Part shown: positions 26,172 through 35,352 of the stretch, one piece after another
How positions within the stretch are numbered: the stretch's first letter is position 1
How the letters are laid out: every line of letters starts with the position of its first letter
Assembly (NCBI RefSeq): GCF_030646015.1
Contig: NZ_JAUSLT010000021.1
Span: forward strand, 1-64,000
Direction: 5' to 3'
Length of the DNA stretch: 64,000 nt
Source: Bradyrhizobium sp.
GTDB lineage: Bacteria > Pseudomonadota > Alphaproteobacteria > Rhizobiales > Xanthobacteraceae
Position numbers and translations under genes: made by a program
The notes under the pieces: generated by a model
Told to the model about the DNA's origin: nothing
Database searches by the model: none
Seen by the model: only the letters and a program-made list of their open reading frames with translations

Positions 26172-27089
26172 ATGACAATCAGGTTTGACGGACGCGTCGC
26201 CATCGTGACCGGCGCAGGCAATGGTCTGGGACGGGCGCATGCGCTGGGACTGGCGAGCCGCGGCGCCAAGGTCGTGGTCAATGATTTCGGCGGCGCCCGC
26301 GACGGCACCGGCGGCTCGCTGACCCCGGCCGAAACCGTGGTCGAGGAAATCCGCAAGGCGGGCGGCACCGCGATGGCCGACGGCGCTGACGTCTCGAACT
26401 ACGAGCAGGTCAAGGCGATGGTCGCCCGCGCCACCAGTGAATGGGGCAGCGTCGATCTGCTCTGCGCCAATGCCGGCATCCTGCGGGACAAGTCGTTTTC
26501 CAAGATGGAGATTGCCGATTTTGCCAAGGTGATCGACGTGCATCTCACCGGCACCTTCTATTGCTGCAAGGCCGTGTGGGACGGCATGCGCGAGCGCAAT
26601 TACGGCCGCATCGTCATCACCACCTCGTCGTCGGGCCTGTACGGCAATTTCGGCCAGGCCAATTACGGCGCCGCCAAAGCCGGCATGGTCGGCTTGATGA
26701 ATGTGCTGGCCGAGGAGGGCCGCAAGAACAACATCCGCGTCAACACCATCTCGCCGACCGCGGCGACAAGGATGACCGAGGAATTGCTGCCGCCGCAGGC
26801 GCTCGGGCTGATGCGCCCCGAGGCGATCACGCCGGCGGTCGAATTCCTGCTCAGCGAGGACGCGCCGACCCGCACCATCATGGGCGCGGGCGCAGGCTCC
26901 TTCGCGGTGATCAAGGTCATGGAAACCGAGGGCATCAACCTGGCGCAAGCAGACTGGACCCCCGACGCGGTCGCTGCGCATTTCGCCGAGATCAGCGACA
27001 TGGGCAAGGCGAAGGCGTTGCAGGGCGCGTTCGAGCAGACCCAGAAATATGTCGGTCAGGCCGCGGCAAGGGCCGGGATCAAGCTCTGA
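26172..27089 (+). CDS. SDR family 3-hydroxyacyl-CoA dehydrogenase
   Basis: This 305-residue short-chain dehydrogenase resembles the dehydrogenase part of the peroxisomal multifunctional enzyme type 2 (HSD17B4). It has the cofactor motif TGAGNGLGRAHALGLASRGA, then VVNDFGG, CANAGILRD, and the catalytic Ser with YxxxK in SSSGLYGNFGQANYGAAK. The ATG at 26172 is preferred over a TTG three codons earlier. With the MaoC hydratase upstream it would oxidise (R)-3-hydroxyacyl-CoA with NAD+. That pairing is an inference from order and family. Confidence 0.92.
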   Translation: MTIRFDGRVAIVTGAGNGLGRAHALGLASRGAKVVVNDFGGARDGTGGSLTPAETVVEEIRKAGGTAMADGADVSNYEQVKAMVARATSEWGSVDLLCANAGILRDKSFSKMEIADFAKVIDVHLTGTFYCCKAVWDGMRERNYGRIVITTSSSGLYGNFGQANYGAAKAGMVGLMNVLAEEGRKNNIRVNTISPTAATRMTEELLPPQALGLMRPEAITPAVEFLLSEDAPTRTIMGAGAGSFAVIKVMETEGINLAQADWTPDAVAAHFAEISDMGKAKALQGAFEQTQKYVGQAAARAGIKL

Positions 27090-27144
27090 TCCCGTCACTC
27101 CGGGGCTGGTGATTGCGCATCATCCCGGAATCACGAAACACTCT

Positions 27145-27233
27145 CGTCATGGCCGGGCTTGACCCGGCCATCCACGTCTTTGGCACTGCTCGGAAGGTCA
27201 GGCGTGGATGCCCGGGTCAAGCCCGGGCATGAC
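27145..27233. repeat. Palindromic repeat, family D (CGTCATGGCCGGGCTTGACC)
   Basis: CGTCATGGCCGGGCTTGACC on the left mirrors GGGTCAAGCCCGGGCATGACG on the right, with GGCCATCCACG and CGTGGATGCCC pairing inside. It lies between the SDR and flavoprotein genes and may attenuate or end transcription there. Confidence 0.82.
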
Positions 27234-27273
27234 GGCAGTGTTTTGGTCAGCGGATAACGCCTACACTCCCTAC

Positions 27274-28512
27274 ATGTCTGCAGTTTCAAAGAATCAGGTC
27301 GCCGTCATCGGCGCCGGTCCCGCCGGCCTGATGGCGGCCGAGGTGCTGGCGCAGGGCGGCGCCAGCGTCACTGTTTACGACGCGATGCCGTCGGCGGGTC
27401 GAAAATTCCTGATGGCGGGGCGGGGCGGGCTCAACCTGACGCACAGCGAGCCGCTGCCCGCGTTTCTCGCGCGGTACCGCGAGGCGATGCCGAAGCTCGC
27501 AGCCGCTATCGAGGCATTTCCACCGGATCGCCTGCGGCAATGGAGCGAGCAACTTGGCCAGCCGACCTTCGTCGGCTCCAGCGGCCGGGTGTTTCCCGAA
27601 GCGTTCAAGGCCTCACCGCTGCTGCGCGCATGGCTGCGGCGGCTGGATTCGATGGGCGTGCAACTGAAACTGCGCCACCGCTGGACCGGCTGGGATGAGC
27701 AGGGCCGCTTGCTGTTTGAAACACCGGACGGACAACGCGTCACCGAAGCACGCGCCACGGTGCTGGCGCTCGGTGGTGCCAGTTGGCCGAGGCTCGGCTC
27801 TGATGGTGGATGGACGGGAACGCTTGGCGCGAAAGGCGTGATGATCTCGCCGCTGCGACCGGCCAATTGCGGTTTCAAGGTGACCTGGTCCGACATCTTC
27901 CGCGATCGCTTCGAGGGCCAGCCGCTCAAGGGTATTGCGCTGTCGTTCGGCTCCCACACCGTGCGCGGTGAGGCCATCATCACGCGAACCGGCATCGAGG
28001 GCGGCGCGATCTATGCACTGTCGGCTGATTTGCGTGAGGCCATTCTGGATTCGGGGCAGGCTACCCTGCACATCGCGCTGCGGCCCGATCTCGTCATAAA
28101 GGATCTGGTGGCCCGACTGTCCGCGCCGAAAGGCAAGCAATCATTCTCGAACTGGCTGCGCAAGGCGGCGCATCTGTCGCCGGTCGGCATCGGGTTGTTG
28201 CAGGAGGCGGCGGCGAAATCCGGCGCGTCGTTGTCGTCGCTATCTCCCGAAAAGCTAGCCGGATTGATCAACGCCGTGCCGGTTCAATTGAATGGTGTCG
28301 CGCCAATCGCGCGCGCGATCTCCACCGCGGGCGGAATTGCCTTCGACGAACTCGACACCGATTTCATGATCCGCCGCTTGCCCGGCGTATTCGCGGCGGG
28401 CGAAATGCTGGACTGGGAAGCGCCGACCGGCGGCTATCTGCTGCAGGCGTCGTTTGCGACGGGGGCTGCGGCGGGGAGGGGGGCGTTGAAGTGGCTTTCG
28501 CGCCAATCGTAG
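27274..28512 (+). CDS. HI0933/BaiN-like flavoprotein (TIGR03862-type)
   Basis: This 412-residue FAD-binding oxidoreductase is of unknown substrate. The N-terminal GAGPAGLMAAEVLAQGGASV binds FAD. GRKFLMAGRGGLNLTHSEP and the C-terminal GGYLLQASFATGAAAGRGAL are hallmarks of the HI0933-like family. The start at 27274 is chosen to place the dinucleotide-binding motif at the usual distance; an earlier in-frame ATG lies inside the upstream repeat. Its TAG stop is formed by the GTAGGG end of the repeat at 28509. Confidence 0.88.
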   Translation: MSAVSKNQVAVIGAGPAGLMAAEVLAQGGASVTVYDAMPSAGRKFLMAGRGGLNLTHSEPLPAFLARYREAMPKLAAAIEAFPPDRLRQWSEQLGQPTFVGSSGRVFPEAFKASPLLRAWLRRLDSMGVQLKLRHRWTGWDEQGRLLFETPDGQRVTEARATVLALGGASWPRLGSDGGWTGTLGAKGVMISPLRPANCGFKVTWSDIFRDRFEGQPLKGIALSFGSHTVRGEAIITRTGIEGGAIYALSADLREAILDSGQATLHIALRPDLVIKDLVARLSAPKGKQSFSNWLRKAAHLSPVGIGLLQEAAAKSGASLSSLSPEKLAGLINAVPVQLNGVAPIARAISTAGGIAFDELDTDFMIRRLPGVFAAGEMLDWEAPTGGYLLQASFATGAAAGRGALKWLSRQS

Positions 28513-28601
28513 GGTGAGCAAAGCGGAGCGTGCCCACCACCAACATTCACGATTGCCGATAGATGGTGGGCACGGCGCAAGAGCGCCTTTGCCCACCCTA
28601 C
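28509..28601. repeat. Palindromic repeat, family A, second 93-base copy
   Basis: The element begins GTAGGGTGAGCAAAGCG and ends CGCCTTTGCCCACCCTAC. It has the same length as the copy at 8255-8347 and shares internal GTGCCCACC and TGGTGGGCACGGCGC. It overlaps the last codon and stop of the flavoprotein gene and lies 15 bases from the stop of the converging DSD1-type gene. Confidence 0.85.
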
Positions 28602-28616
28602 AAATCGGCATCGGAG

Positions 28617-29696
28617 CTACCGCAGTTTCCCCCGCGCTGCCACCGCCAGTGTGCCGATGATCTCCTCGCCGCGCACCATCACCACCTCGTCCATCATGTT
28701 GACGACGACGCAGACGTGATTGGGGACGATCCGCACGACGTCGCCGACATTGGGGCGGGTGTTGCTGCGGGTGAGATCCAGAAAGCCGTGCTCTTCGGCG
28801 AAGCGCGCGATCCTGGCTTCGGGATGTTCGAGAATGAGGCCGTGGCCCTCGAGCCCGCCGGTATCCGACGTCAGCGTCTTCGACCCGGCATCCAGGATGC
28901 CACGATCGGGACCGGCCCGGCTGACCACGGTGGAATAGATGTTCAATGCGCAATCGTCCCAGGTCGCGACGCCGGCGGCGACCTGCATGCGGTCGTTGTA
29001 GATATAGGTGCCGGGCCGGTGCTCGGTGGCGCCCTTGAGTTTTCCGACGTTCTTCAGGTTCGGTGTGCCGCCGGTGGAAACCATCGCGGCATCCAGACCA
29101 TGGGCGCGAACGCCGGCCAGCGCCTCGTCATAGAATTTCTGCGCGTCGGCCCAGCCGGTCTCGGTCGGGTACAGCATGAAACCGGCGAAGATTAGCCCCT
29201 TCGACGCCGCGATCTCGCGCGCCAATGCAATGGCTTCGGCGGGGGTTTCGACGCCGGCGCGCTTGCGTCCGGTATCGCATTCGACCACCACCGAGAGCGG
29301 CCGGCCGGAGGCCGCGGCCGCCTGCGGCAGGCCTGATATGACCGTCGAATTGTCGGCAGCGACGGTCATGCTGGCTTTGGCCTGCAGTGCGCCGAGCCGC
29401 GCCATCTTCTCCTCGCCGATCAGATTGTAACTGATCAGGATGTCGTCGATGCCCGCATTCGCCATCACCTCGGCCTCGCCGAGTTTCTGGCAGGTGATGC
29501 CCCTGGCGCCGGCCGCGATCTGCATCCTCGCCAGGACAGGGGTCTTGTGGGTCTTGATATGCGGCCGGTTGGCGACCCCGGCGGCATCGCAGGCGGCCTG
29601 GATCCGCGCGATGTTGCGCTCGACCCGGTCCATGTCGATCACGGCACAGGGCGTGCCATATTCGCGGGCGATCGTGGCGGCAAGGGGCGTGGTCAT
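28617..29696 (-). CDS. DSD1 family PLP enzyme (D-serine dehydratase / D-threonine aldolase type)
   Basis: This 359-residue enzyme has the alanine-racemase-like barrel fold and acts on D-hydroxy amino acids. The PLP Lys is Lys48 in RPHIKTHKTP. The metal site near the C-terminus reads PNHVCVVVNM. The His-x-Cys pair matches zinc ligation in D-serine dehydratases, whereas D-threonine aldolases more often have His-x-Asp, so D-serine or D-threo-3-hydroxyaspartate dehydratase activity is slightly favoured. The ATG at 29696 is preceded by CGGAG. It converges on the flavoprotein gene. Substrate preference remains open. Confidence 0.88.
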   Translation of the reverse strand: MTTPLAATIAREYGTPCAVIDMDRVERNIARIQAACDAAGVANRPHIKTHKTPVLARMQIAAGARGITCQKLGEAEVMANAGIDDILISYNLIGEEKMARLGALQAKASMTVAADNSTVISGLPQAAAASGRPLSVVVECDTGRKRAGVETPAEAIALAREIAASKGLIFAGFMLYPTETGWADAQKFYDEALAGVRAHGLDAAMVSTGGTPNLKNVGKLKGATEHRPGTYIYNDRMQVAAGVATWDDCALNIYSTVVSRAGPDRGILDAGSKTLTSDTGGLEGHGLILEHPEARIARFAEEHGFLDLTRSNTRPNVGDVVRIVPNHVCVVVNMMDEVVMVRGEEIIGTLAVAARGKLR

Positions 29697-29722
29697 TGAA
29701 GCAACTCCGTATTTTGCATCCT

Positions 29723-29845
29723 CGTCATTGCGAGCCACCGGGTCGCGCAAATGCGCGCGCCCGATGATAAACTCCGCGAAGCAATCCATCTCGCGGCGGA
29801 AAGAAAGAATGGATTGCTTCGTCGCAAGGGCTCCTCGCAATGACG
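29723..29845. repeat. Palindromic repeat, family B (CGTCATTGCGAG ends), long form
   Basis: This element of about 123 bases begins CGTCATTGCGAG and ends CTCGCAATGACG, with GAAGCAATCCAT and ATGGATTGCTTC pairing inside. Compared with the copy at 55400-55487 it carries an extra block of about 40 bases after the left end. It lies between the uup-like gene and the DSD1-type gene on the minus strand. Confidence 0.85.
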
Positions 29846-29855
29846 GTGAATGTCG

Positions 29856-31664
29856 TCAAGCCTGCTCAATCTCTTCGCGCATCACTTCGAGCTCCAGCCA
29901 CCTGTCCTCGGCGGCTTCCAGCTCCTTCTGCGCGGCGGAGAGCGCGGCCGAACACAGGTCGAACTTCTTGCGATCCTTCTTGTAAAGATTGGGATCGTCA
30001 AGATGACGCTGCTGTTTTGCAATCTCGGCCTGCAGGCCGGCGATCGTCTTCGGCAGCGTCTCCAGCGCGTGCTTGTCCTTGAAATTGAGCTTGCGCCTCG
30101 CCGTGGTCGAGGGCGCGCCACCCTTCGAGTCTTTTTTCTCCTCGGCGCCGGCCTTCACGGCCTCGCGCTTGAGGTCGGCGCCGCGCTGCGCCAGCATGTC
30201 GGTGTAACCGCCGGCATATTCGATCCAGCGGCCGTCGCCCTCGGGCGCGATCACTGAGGTCACCACGCGATCGAGAAAGTCGCGGTCATGGCTGATCAGG
30301 ATCACGGTGCCCTCGTAGTCGCCGAGCATTTCCTCGAGCACGTCGAGGGTTTCGAGATCGAGGTCGTTGGTCGGTTCGTCCAGCACCAGCAGGTTGGAAG
30401 GTTTTGCGAGAGCCCGGGCCAGCATCAGCCGGCCGCGCTCGCCGCCGGAGAGTACTTCCAGCGGTGTGCGCATCTGTTCCTGCGCGAACAGAAAATCCTT
30501 CATGTAGCTGACGACGTGTTTCGGCTTGCCGCCGACCATCACATTGTCGGTGCCGCCGCCGGTGAGGGCGTCGGCCAGCGTCGATTTGGGATCGAGGCTT
30601 TCGCGGTGCTGGTCCAGCGTCACCATCTCGATATTGGCGCCGAACCGGATGGTGCCGCTGTCCGGCGGCTTGCCGCCGGTCAGCATTTCGATCAGCGTGG
30701 TCTTGCCGGCGCCGTTCGGTCCGACGATACCGATGCGGTCGCCGCGCTGCACCCGGATCGAGAAGTCATCGACGATCTTGCGCTCGCCATAGGTCCGGCT
30801 GATGCCCTTGGCCTCGATGATCAGCTTGCCCGACTTGTCGGCTTCCGAAGCCGCGAGATTGGCATTACCCGCTGCCCCACGGTAGTCGCGGCGCTGGTCG
30901 CGCAGCGCGAACAGGTTGCCGAGCCGCTTGACATTGCGCTTGCGGCGGCCGGAGACGCCGTAGCGCAGCCAGTGCTCTTCGTTGACGATCTTGCGGTCGA
31001 GCTTGTGCTGGTCGCGTTCTTCCTCGGCCAGCACCTCGTCGCGCCAGGCCTCGAAAGCGCTGAAACCGCGGTCGATCTGCTTGATCTGGCCGCGATCGAG
31101 CCAGGCGGTGGAGCGCGACAGATTGGAGAGGAAGCGGCGGTCATGGCTGATCATCACCAGCGCGCTGCGGCGGCTGCCGAGTTCGCCTTCCAGCCACTCG
31201 ATGGTGGTGAGGTCGAGATGGTTGGTGGGCTCGTCCAAGAGCAGAATGTCGGGCGAGGGCGCCAGCACCCGCGCCAGCGCCGCGCGGCGGGCTTCGCCGC
31301 CGGAGACATGTGCGGGATCTTCATCGCCGTGCAGTCCGAGTTGCTCCAGCACGTAGCGGGCCTGATAGTGATCGTCGCCGGGGCCGAGCCCGGCCTCGAC
31401 ATAGGCCAACGTCGTCGTAAAGCCGTCGAAATCCGGCTCCTGCGGCAGATAGCGGATGGTGGCGCCGGGCTGCACGAAACGGCTGCCGCTGTCGGGCTCG
31501 ACCAGACCGGCCGCGATCTTGAGCAGCGTCGATTTGCCGGAGCCGTTACGGCCGATCAGGCAGACGCGGTCGCCCGCCGATACCGATAATTCGACGCCGG
31601 ACAACAACGGCGTGCCGCCGAAGGTCAGCTTGATGTCTTTCAACTGGATCAGGGGAGGCGCCAT
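29856..31664 (-). CDS. uup: ABC-F family ATPase, Uup type
   Basis: This 602-residue soluble protein has two ABC ATPase domains and no membrane part. Domain 1 has Walker A GRNGSGKST, signature SGGEARR and Walker B LLLDEPTNHLD. Domain 2 has GPNGAGKTT, LSGGERGR and LVLDEPTNDLD. The linker between them is charged, and the C-terminal 100 residues (KKDSKGGAP onwards) form a predicted coiled coil, as in Uup. ABC-F proteins act on ribosomes, and Uup is also linked to DNA-structure maintenance. It starts 11 bases after the DUF188 gene begins its frame on the same strand, so the two may be co-transcribed. Confidence 0.92.
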   Translation of the reverse strand: MAPPLIQLKDIKLTFGGTPLLSGVELSVSAGDRVCLIGRNGSGKSTLLKIAAGLVEPDSGSRFVQPGATIRYLPQEPDFDGFTTTLAYVEAGLGPGDDHYQARYVLEQLGLHGDEDPAHVSGGEARRAALARVLAPSPDILLLDEPTNHLDLTTIEWLEGELGSRRSALVMISHDRRFLSNLSRSTAWLDRGQIKQIDRGFSAFEAWRDEVLAEEERDQHKLDRKIVNEEHWLRYGVSGRRKRNVKRLGNLFALRDQRRDYRGAAGNANLAASEADKSGKLIIEAKGISRTYGERKIVDDFSIRVQRGDRIGIVGPNGAGKTTLIEMLTGGKPPDSGTIRFGANIEMVTLDQHRESLDPKSTLADALTGGGTDNVMVGGKPKHVVSYMKDFLFAQEQMRTPLEVLSGGERGRLMLARALAKPSNLLVLDEPTNDLDLETLDVLEEMLGDYEGTVILISHDRDFLDRVVTSVIAPEGDGRWIEYAGGYTDMLAQRGADLKREAVKAGAEEKKDSKGGAPSTTARRKLNFKDKHALETLPKTIAGLQAEIAKQQRHLDDPNLYKKDRKKFDLCSAALSAAQKELEAAEDRWLELEVMREEIEQA

Positions 31665-31675
31665 GGTATCTCAAT

Positions 31676-32173
31676 TCAATTCTGTTTTTGCGCCGTGTCG
31701 GCGCGCTGGCGCTGAATGCGCCGAATAGTCTGGTCGAGCGCCGACAGGAATGCCGAGCGGTCGCGCGGTGCGAAGCCCTTCGGACCGCCGGTTACTTCGC
31801 CTGACGACCTGAGGTCCGTCATCAGGTTGCGGACCGCCAGCGTCATTCCGATCGATTGCTCCGAGAACGGCTTGCCGTTCGGCGCGATCACCTCGGCGCC
31901 TGCCTTGACGCAGCGGCTCGCCAGCGGGATATCGGAAGTGATGACGATATCGCCCTTTCCGGCGCGTTCCGCAATCCAGTCGTCGGCGGCGTCCATGCCG
32001 GACCCCGCCGCGATACGCTCGATCATGGGATCAGGCGGTACGCGGATGAAATTGCCGGCGACCACGCTGACGGGCAGGCCATGGCGGGCGGCGACGCGGT
32101 AGATTTCGTCTTTGACCGGACAGGCGTCGGCGTCGACATAGATGCGGGTCGTGGGGTTCAAAACAGGCGTCAT
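31676..32173 (-). CDS. YaiI/YqxD family protein (DUF188)
   Basis: This 165-residue protein of unknown biochemical role has the family hallmarks [31 protein letters not shown], then [22 protein letters not shown], and [10 protein letters not shown] near the end. The fold resembles PIN-type nucleases in having conserved Asp residues ([15 protein letters not shown]). The start at 32173 is chosen to match the family's length. It is upstream of, and on the same strand as, the uup-like gene. Confidence 0.9.
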   Translation of the reverse strand: MTPVLNPTTRIYVDADACPVKDEIYRVAARHGLPVSVVAGNFIRVPPDPMIERIAAGSGMDAADDWIAERAGKGDIVITSDIPLASRCVKAGAEVIAPNGKPFSEQSIGMTLAVRNLMTDLRSSGEVTGGPKGFAPRDRSAFLSALDQTIRRIQRQRADTAQKQN

Positions 32174-32337
32174 CACGTTAAGGATTTGGCACGGGAGCCC
32201 TTTGGGCGGTCCCGGAGCCGCGTGGTAGCCCATCGCAGCGGGAATTGCGAGGAAAAGGCGACCGGAACGCGCTTGCCACGGCATTTTCTTCGCGTACGAT
32301 TGGGGCAGAAAAGCAGCCAAAAACGGGGGAAACCGCC

Positions 32338-33132
32338 ATGCCTATCGCGCCGTATCGGGTCTCGGCCTACAACACGTCAAAGCATTCCGAAAACAAGATG
32401 CACGATGACACGGTGGCGAAGCGCTACGGCTTTGACGGCGGACTGGTGCCGGGCGTCGACGTCATGGCCTACATGATGCATCTGCCGGTCGCCAAATGGG
32501 GCCGGGACTTTCTCGAACGCGGGCTGATTGAGGCGCGCTTCATCAAGCCGGTCTATGACGGCGAACTGGCCGATGTCACGGCTGAGGAAAGCAACGGCGT
32601 GCTTTCGATCGAGGTCAGGAGCCGTGGAGCGCTTTGCGCCACCGGCACGGCATCGCTGCCGGCAGCAGCTCCGTCATTTTCCCTGTCCGACTATGTCGAG
32701 GTCGCAGCAGTAGCCGAGCGCAAGCCGGTGAATGCGGAGTCCTATGCCCTCGGCAAATGGCTCGGGGCCGTGCCGCGAGCGTGGGGCGCCGACGCGGCAA
32801 GAGAATATCTGGCGGATATCCGCGAGACTGAAACGCTCTATGAGCGGGAAGGTCTCGGTCATCCCGGCCTGTTGCCGCGGGTCATGAACAAGGTGCTGGT
32901 CGACAACGCCATCATGGGCCCCTGGATTCATGTCGGCACCAGGATGCAGCTGCTGTCCGCGGCCGCTATCGGCGATGAATTGACGGCGCGGGCGAAAGTT
33001 ACCGGCAATTACGACAAGAAGGGCCACCGCTTCGTCGAACTCGACGCCCTGGTGGTCGCCAACGGCACGACGCCGCTGGCGCATTGCCAGCACATTGCGA
33101 TCACCCAGCCGCGCGAGCAGGCGGCGGCATGA
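32338..33132 (+). CDS. Probable double-hotdog protein (MaoC/thioesterase-like)
   Basis: This 264-residue cytoplasmic protein does not match a named enzyme. The N-terminal half has [22 protein letters not shown] and then [11 protein letters not shown], the form of a MaoC-like hotdog helix and strand. The C-terminal half has [29 protein letters not shown] and [18 protein letters not shown], like a second hotdog. A dehydratase or acyl-thioester-binding role is plausible, but no full catalytic motif is visible. GGGGGA lies upstream of the ATG. It overlaps the next gene by ATGA. Confidence 0.75.
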   Translation: MPIAPYRVSAYNTSKHSENKMHDDTVAKRYGFDGGLVPGVDVMAYMMHLPVAKWGRDFLERGLIEARFIKPVYDGELADVTAEESNGVLSIEVRSRGALCATGTASLPAAAPSFSLSDYVEVAAVAERKPVNAESYALGKWLGAVPRAWGADAAREYLADIRETETLYEREGLGHPGLLPRVMNKVLVDNAIMGPWIHVGTRMQLLSAAAIGDELTARAKVTGNYDKKGHRFVELDALVVANGTTPLAHCQHIAITQPREQAAA

Positions 33133-33737
33133 GCATCACCGTCGATTACTACATGACCCTGACGTCGCCCTGGACCTATCTCGGCAGCGCGCCATTCGCC
33201 GAGATCGCCAAGCGTAACGATGTCACCGTCAACATCAAACCCTGCAAATTCGGGCCAATCTTCGAGCAGACCGGTGGGCTGCCATTGCCAAAACGCTCGC
33301 CGCAGCGGCGCGCCTACCGGATGATGGAGTTGAAGCGCTGGCGCGAGGTGCGGGACGTTCCCCTGACTCTCGAGCCCAAGGGTTTCCCCTGCAACGACAC
33401 CGTAGCGACGCGACTGGTGATCGCCGCCAAGCTGAAGGGCGAGGACGCCCACCGGCTGGCGACAGAGCTCGGCCGCGCGGTGTGGGAACGCGAGGAAACG
33501 CTCGAAGATCCCGGTCACGTTGCATCCGCCGCCAGGCGCGCCGGTCTCGACGCCGTGAGCTTGCGCGCCGGTGGCCCCTCCGACGCCGAACTCGACGCGC
33601 TGCACGAGCAGTACACCCAGGACGCGCTCGCGGTCGGTGTGTTCGGCGCACCGAGCTACGTGCTGCCATCCGGCGAGATCTTTTGGGGCCAGGACCGGCT
33701 GGATCTGCTGGAGCGGGCGCTGAAGCAGCTGGGGTAG
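33129..33737 (+). CDS. 2-hydroxychromene-2-carboxylate isomerase family protein (DsbA fold)
   Basis: This 202-residue thioredoxin-fold protein belongs to the kappa-class GST/HCCA isomerase family, which isomerises aromatic-degradation intermediates using glutathione. Seen are DYYMTLTSPWTYLGSAPF at the N-terminus, with Ser rather than the CxxC of oxidoreductases. PCKFGPIFEQTGGLPLPKRSPQRRAYRM follows, and the C-terminal GVFGAPSYVLPSGEIFWGQDRLDLLE carries the cis-Pro region. Translation is coupled to the hotdog gene (ATGA). A shared pathway is likely but cannot be named. Confidence 0.88.
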   Translation: MSITVDYYMTLTSPWTYLGSAPFAEIAKRNDVTVNIKPCKFGPIFEQTGGLPLPKRSPQRRAYRMMELKRWREVRDVPLTLEPKGFPCNDTVATRLVIAAKLKGEDAHRLATELGRAVWEREETLEDPGHVASAARRAGLDAVSLRAGGPSDAELDALHEQYTQDALAVGVFGAPSYVLPSGEIFWGQDRLDLLERALKQLG

Positions 33738-33784
33738 ACGGGCGGCTTCGGCGTAAGAGCCCCCGCTGCCCGCAACATCCTCAG

Positions 33785-33893
33785 TTGTCGTCCTCCGCGA
33801 AAGCGGGGGACCCAGTACGCCGCGGCTTCACGGCTCGATCTCAGGCGTCTCGGAATACTGGGTCGCCCGGTCAAGGGCCGGGCGATGACAGTT
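33785..33893. repeat. Palindromic repeat, family C (TGTCGTC ... CCCAGTA)
   Basis: TGTCGTCCTCCGCGAAAGCG followed by GGGGACCCAGTA pairs with TACTGGGTCGCCCGG ... GGGCGATGACA on the right. The layout matches the element at 45615-45718. It lies between two converging genes (isomerase and FAD oxidase), where it may terminate both. Confidence 0.8.
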
Positions 33894-33948
33894 GTGGGTG
33901 TAATGTGCAGCGTGCTTACGCTCTCAAGCGAAGACCTCACGCCGGCTT

Positions 33949-35352
33949 TCACATCGTAAAAATACGTCCGGGATTGAGAATGTGATGCGGGTCGAGTGCG
34001 CGCTTCAGCGTGCGCATGGTCTCGATCTCCTCCGCGGTGCGGCTGAGTTTCAGGTACGGCCGCTTCAGGATGCCGATGCCGTGCTCGGCCGAGATCGAGC
34101 CGCCGAAATCGCCTGTTATGCCGTATACCAGCTTCGAGACCTCGTCGTATTTGTCGGCCGGCGGCGGGTACTTTGCGCTGACGTGCAGATTGCCGTCCCC
34201 GGCATGGCCGAACACGATGGCGTAGGCATCGCTGTGAATCGTCTTCATGCCCTTGTCGACGGCGACCGCGAAGGCCTCCATCCTGTCGATGGCAAGGCTG
34301 ATATCGAAACCGACACCGGGCCCGAGCGCGCGGCCGAGTTCGACCGAGGAGTCGCGGATCCGCCAGATCGCCGCGGCCGCTGCCCCGGAGCTCGCGATCG
34401 TGGCATCGAGGATGATGTCGTCCCCCAGCGCCTGCTCGAGGAGCTTTTCGAGGTCGGCGCGGATGCGTTCGGCGTCGCTGCCGGAGGATTCAAGCAGAAC
34501 GTAGAACGGATAGTTGGTCGCGAGTGGTGATGCGACGCCTTTCACCAATTCGGTGGTGAGGCGATAGTAATTGTTCCACATCACCTCGAACGCGGTGAGA
34601 TCGCCGCCGAGCCGCGCGCGCGTCAACGTCAGCAAGGCACGGACCATGTCGAAGCTCGGCAGCGCGCACAGCGCGACTTGCTGCTCCGCCGGCGCCGGGA
34701 AAATCCGCAACGCGGCGCGGGTGACCACGCCGAGCGTCCCTTCCGTGCCGACGAACAATTGCTTGAGATCGATGCCGGTGTTGTTCTTGATGTATTTGCG
34801 CACGCCCTTGAGGATGGTGCCGTCCGCCAGCACGGCTTCGAGCCCGAGCACGAGATCGCGGGTCATGCCGTAACGGATCACCCGGTTGCCGCCGGCATTG
34901 GTGGAGATGTTCCCGCCGATGGTGCAGCTGCCCCGCGCGCCCAAATCGAGCGGAAACATGAAGCCGTCCTGCTCGACGCGTTCCTGCAGGCGCTGCAGCG
35001 GCACCCCGGTCTGGGTAATGACGACCCCGCCGCCGGTATCGACTTCCTCGATCGCGTTCATGCGCTCGGTCGACAGCACGATTTCGCCTGATGCCGGCAT
35101 CGTGGCGCGCACCAATCCCGTCATGCCGCCCTGCGTCGTGACCGGCACGCGCGCCTGATGACAGAGTTTCAGGAATTGCGAGACCTCTTCCGTGGTGCGC
35201 GGCCGCACCACCGCGAGCGGCGGCGCCACCGCAACGCCGGCCATGTCGGTATGATAACGGGCGCCGATGTCGCTGCCGGTCAGCACGGTCGTTGTATCGA
35301 ACGCGGCGCGAAGATCGTCGATGATGGCTGGCTGCACGAGCGACAACCTCAC
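33949..35352 (-). CDS. GlcD-like FAD-linked oxidase (2-hydroxyacid / D-lactate dehydrogenase type)
   Basis: This 467-residue flavoprotein is of the VAO/PCMH fold. The FAD-binding segment includes VVRPRTTEEVSQFLKLCHQ, PVTTQGGMTGLV and GARGSCTIGGNISTNAGGNRVIRYG. The C-terminal oxidase domain has FGHAGDGNLHVS, and ISAEHGIGILKRPYL near the end, with the His residues of the D-2-hydroxyacid dehydrogenase group. The GTG at 35352 is chosen as start because it overlaps the upstream TGA (GTGA), giving translational coupling to the molybdopterin-subunit gene; a TTG two codons later is an alternative. Confidence 0.9.
   Translation of the reverse strand: MRLSLVQPAIIDDLRAAFDTTTVLTGSDIGARYHTDMAGVAVAPPLAVVRPRTTEEVSQFLKLCHQARVPVTTQGGMTGLVRATMPASGEIVLSTERMNAIEEVDTGGGVVITQTGVPLQRLQERVEQDGFMFPLDLGARGSCTIGGNISTNAGGNRVIRYGMTRDLVLGLEAVLADGTILKGVRKYIKNNTGIDLKQLFVGTEGTLGVVTRAALRIFPAPAEQQVALCALPSFDMVRALLTLTRARLGGDLTAFEVMWNNYYRLTTELVKGVASPLATNYPFYVLLESSGSDAERIRADLEKLLEQALGDDIILDATIASSGAAAAAIWRIRDSSVELGRALGPGVGFDISLAIDRMEAFAVAVDKGMKTIHSDAYAIVFGHAGDGNLHVSAKYPPPADKYDEVSKLVYGITGDFGGSISAEHGIGILKRPYLKLSRTAEEIETMRTLKRALDPHHILNPGRIFTM

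Noticed and set aside
30288..31589. Plus-strand open frame of about 433 codons opposite the Uup-type gene
   Set aside because: The ABC-F gene on the other strand has all Walker and signature motifs; this frame is its shadow.
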